Part shown: positions 8,287-9,194 of the stretch, in pieces
Layout of the letters: each line of letters opens with the position of its first letter
How positions within the stretch are numbered: position 1 is the first letter of the stretch
NCBI GenBank assembly: GCA_029982105.1
Contig: JARRCQ010000050.1
Span: forward strand, 1 to 9,194
Origin: Candidatus Atribacteria bacterium
GTDB taxonomy: Bacteria > Atribacterota > Atribacteria > Atribacterales > Caldatribacteriaceae
Direction: 5' to 3'
DNA length: 9,194 bases
Translations under genes and position numbers: made by a program
Notes under the pieces: model-generated
The model's database searches: none
Told to the model about the DNA's origin: nothing
Seen by the model: the letters and a program-made list of their open reading frames with translations, nothing else

Positions 8287-8847
8287 ATGGGTTGCAAAAG
8301 ATTGTTTATATTTGTTGAAGGCGAGGATGATGAACGGTTCTTTGAGAAAATAGTGGAACCAGAATTGCGGAAGATTTATAATTCTGTCGGAATAATACAT
8401 TATGCAACTTTGAAAAAAAAGAAGATCGAAAATTTCCTTAAAAGTATTAAAGCAATGGGTGCGGAATACATTTTTGTGACAGATATCGATGAGTCGCCAT
8501 GTGTGACAGCCAAAAAACAGAAATTACTGAGTATTTTTACAAATATTGATAAAGAAAGAGTAATTGTTGTTATAAAGGAAATAGAGAGCTGGTATCTTTC
8601 CGGATTAGATGATACAAAGTCTAAAAGGCTTGGGATACACCTTAATGTTATAAATAATACAAATAATATTACAAAAGAGCAATTTAATCAGTTAATTCCC
8701 GGAAAGTTTGATTCTAGAGTAGATTTTATGTTAGAAATTCTAAAGAATTTTTCTATTGAAATAGCAAAACAGAAGAATAAATCATTTAAGTATTTTATTG
8801 AAAAGTATAATTATGAAGCTTCTAAGAATGACGGCAACGGTGGATAA
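8287..8847 (+). CDS. Small TOPRIM-like protein partnered with the ATPase
   Basis: A 186-residue cytosolic protein with TOPRIM-like features. The first strand ends in FVEGEDDERFFE (E11, E13, D15), and VTDIDESP supplies a D66-x-D68 pair. IKEIESWYLSGLD (96-108) is a further conserved-looking block. It resembles small TOPRIM families encoded beside AAA ATPases (DUF4276-like, or remotely DUF4435 of PARIS AriB); I cannot assign the family with certainty. It starts 2 nt after the ATPase stop, with GGAG (8276-8279) inside the end of that gene, so the two are transcribed and probably translated together. The likely job is a nuclease or effector controlled by the ATPase. After KYNYE the tail ASKNDGNGG changes character, which may mean the 3' end was altered at an island junction. 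Confidence 0.75.
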   Translation: MGCKRLFIFVEGEDDERFFEKIVEPELRKIYNSVGIIHYATLKKKKIENFLKSIKAMGAEYIFVTDIDESPCVTAKKQKLLSIFTNIDKERVIVVIKEIESWYLSGLDDTKSKRLGIHLNVINNTNNITKEQFNQLIPGKFDSRVDFMLEILKNFSIEIAKQKNKSFKYFIEKYNYEASKNDGNGG

Positions 8848-8989
8848 CAGAGTGTATCTGGCTCCGTGCCTTATGGTGCTCACACAAATTTTTGTTTTGC
8901 AAGAACTTCTTTCACGTTGGGAACGTTTAGGTAATATTTTGCTTGTTTTCCATTTAATCACAGTGCCTACTTTTGGTAACTCTGGTTAG
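8848..8989 (+). other. 142-nt non-coding junction between the TOPRIM gene and the Memo fragment
   Basis: None of the six frames gives a recognisable protein. It contains a short dyad, ACGTT (8914-8918) GGG AACGT (8922-8926), and a near-palindromic AT stretch around 8884-8895. One forward frame (from ATG 8798, ending TAG 8987-8989) runs through it but overlaps the TOPRIM gene and has no ribosome site or family match. It may be a recombination scar or the remnant of a small mobile element. Confidence 0.4.
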
Positions 8990-9194
8990 ACATTTCCTCT
9001 GGCTTCCGGTGTTGTCCCTCATCACCTGCTGGCTAAAGAAATTATGGTGGATTTTTTCAGCTTTATTGCTAGAGAAAAGCAGCTTCCCGATACTGTCATT
9101 CTATTGAGCCCTGACCATTTTAATAGCGCAGCTCTTGATAGAGGAAGTTCTTTTATCAGTGTTAATTGGGAGTCGGACGATGTTAAGCTGGGTA
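8990..9194 (+). pseudogene. Memo-family protein (AmmeMemoRadiSam system protein B type), 5'-truncated and cut by the window edge
   Basis: The frame encodes GVVPHHLLAKEIMVDFF, then TVILLSPDHFN and SVNWES, the hallmark order of the Memo-like family (PHHLLA with paired His, then a GPNHF-like block). In the family these His residues belong to the putative metal site of an extradiol-dioxygenase-like fold. Relatives have several dozen residues before PHHLLA, often with a signal or membrane anchor. Here an in-frame TAG lies at 8987-8989, only ten codons before PHH, and there is no ATG, GTG or TTG start between. No other frame upstream supplies the missing part. The gene therefore looks broken at its 5' end, perhaps by the island. 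The 3' end lies beyond the window, so the state of the rest is unknown. Confidence 0.65.

Noticed and set aside
8798..8989. 63-codon forward ORF overlapping the TOPRIM gene
   Set aside because: Overlaps the previous gene in another frame, has no ribosome site and ends at the TAG before the Memo fragment. It is in frame with the Memo core but does not resemble the family's N-terminus.
8848..9194. Second attachment site (copy of the tRNA-Asn 3' end)
   Set aside because: I looked for the T-arm and acceptor sequence after the accessory genes and saw only a trivial GGCTCC match near 8860.

Overview
The window runs from a conserved bacterial housekeeping block (about 1-6320) into a more A+T-rich accessory stretch (about 6321-8990), then re-enters what looks like chromosomal sequence. 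The order dgt, dnaG, rpoD resembles the macromolecular-synthesis neighbourhood of Clostridia and related anaerobes. The membrane pyrophosphatase carries K+-dependent and Na+-pump-like residues, which also fits an anaerobe with tight energy supply. An Atribacterota-like or Clostridia-like origin is a guess; the sequence alone does not settle it.

Left part: the tail of an unidentified upstream gene, a strong hairpin, a dGTP triphosphohydrolase (dgt), and a membrane-bound ion-pumping pyrophosphatase (hppA) ending in a strong hairpin. After a 157-nt gap come DNA primase (dnaG) and the housekeeping sigma factor (rpoD), 11 nt apart. A tRNA-Asn(GTT) follows, with a near-consensus promoter lying inside the end of rpoD.

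Right part: downstream of the tRNA there is an AT-rich gap, then the decayed C-terminal half of a tyrosine recombinase. This arrangement is typical of a tRNA gene used as an integration site. Next is a tight two-gene operon with a textbook ribosome binding site: an SMC/RecF-like ABC ATPase (417 aa), and 2 nt later a small TOPRIM-like protein (186 aa). ATPase plus TOPRIM pairs of this general layout include known anti-phage systems (OLD/Gabija and PARIS types), so this is a candidate defence module. It is the most interesting item in the window.

The right edge encodes part of a Memo-family protein (AmmeMemoRadiSam protein B type). Its reading frame is closed by a stop just before the conserved core, so the gene looks 5'-truncated. 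The 142 nt between it and the TOPRIM gene have no recognisable content and may be a recombination scar at the end of the island.
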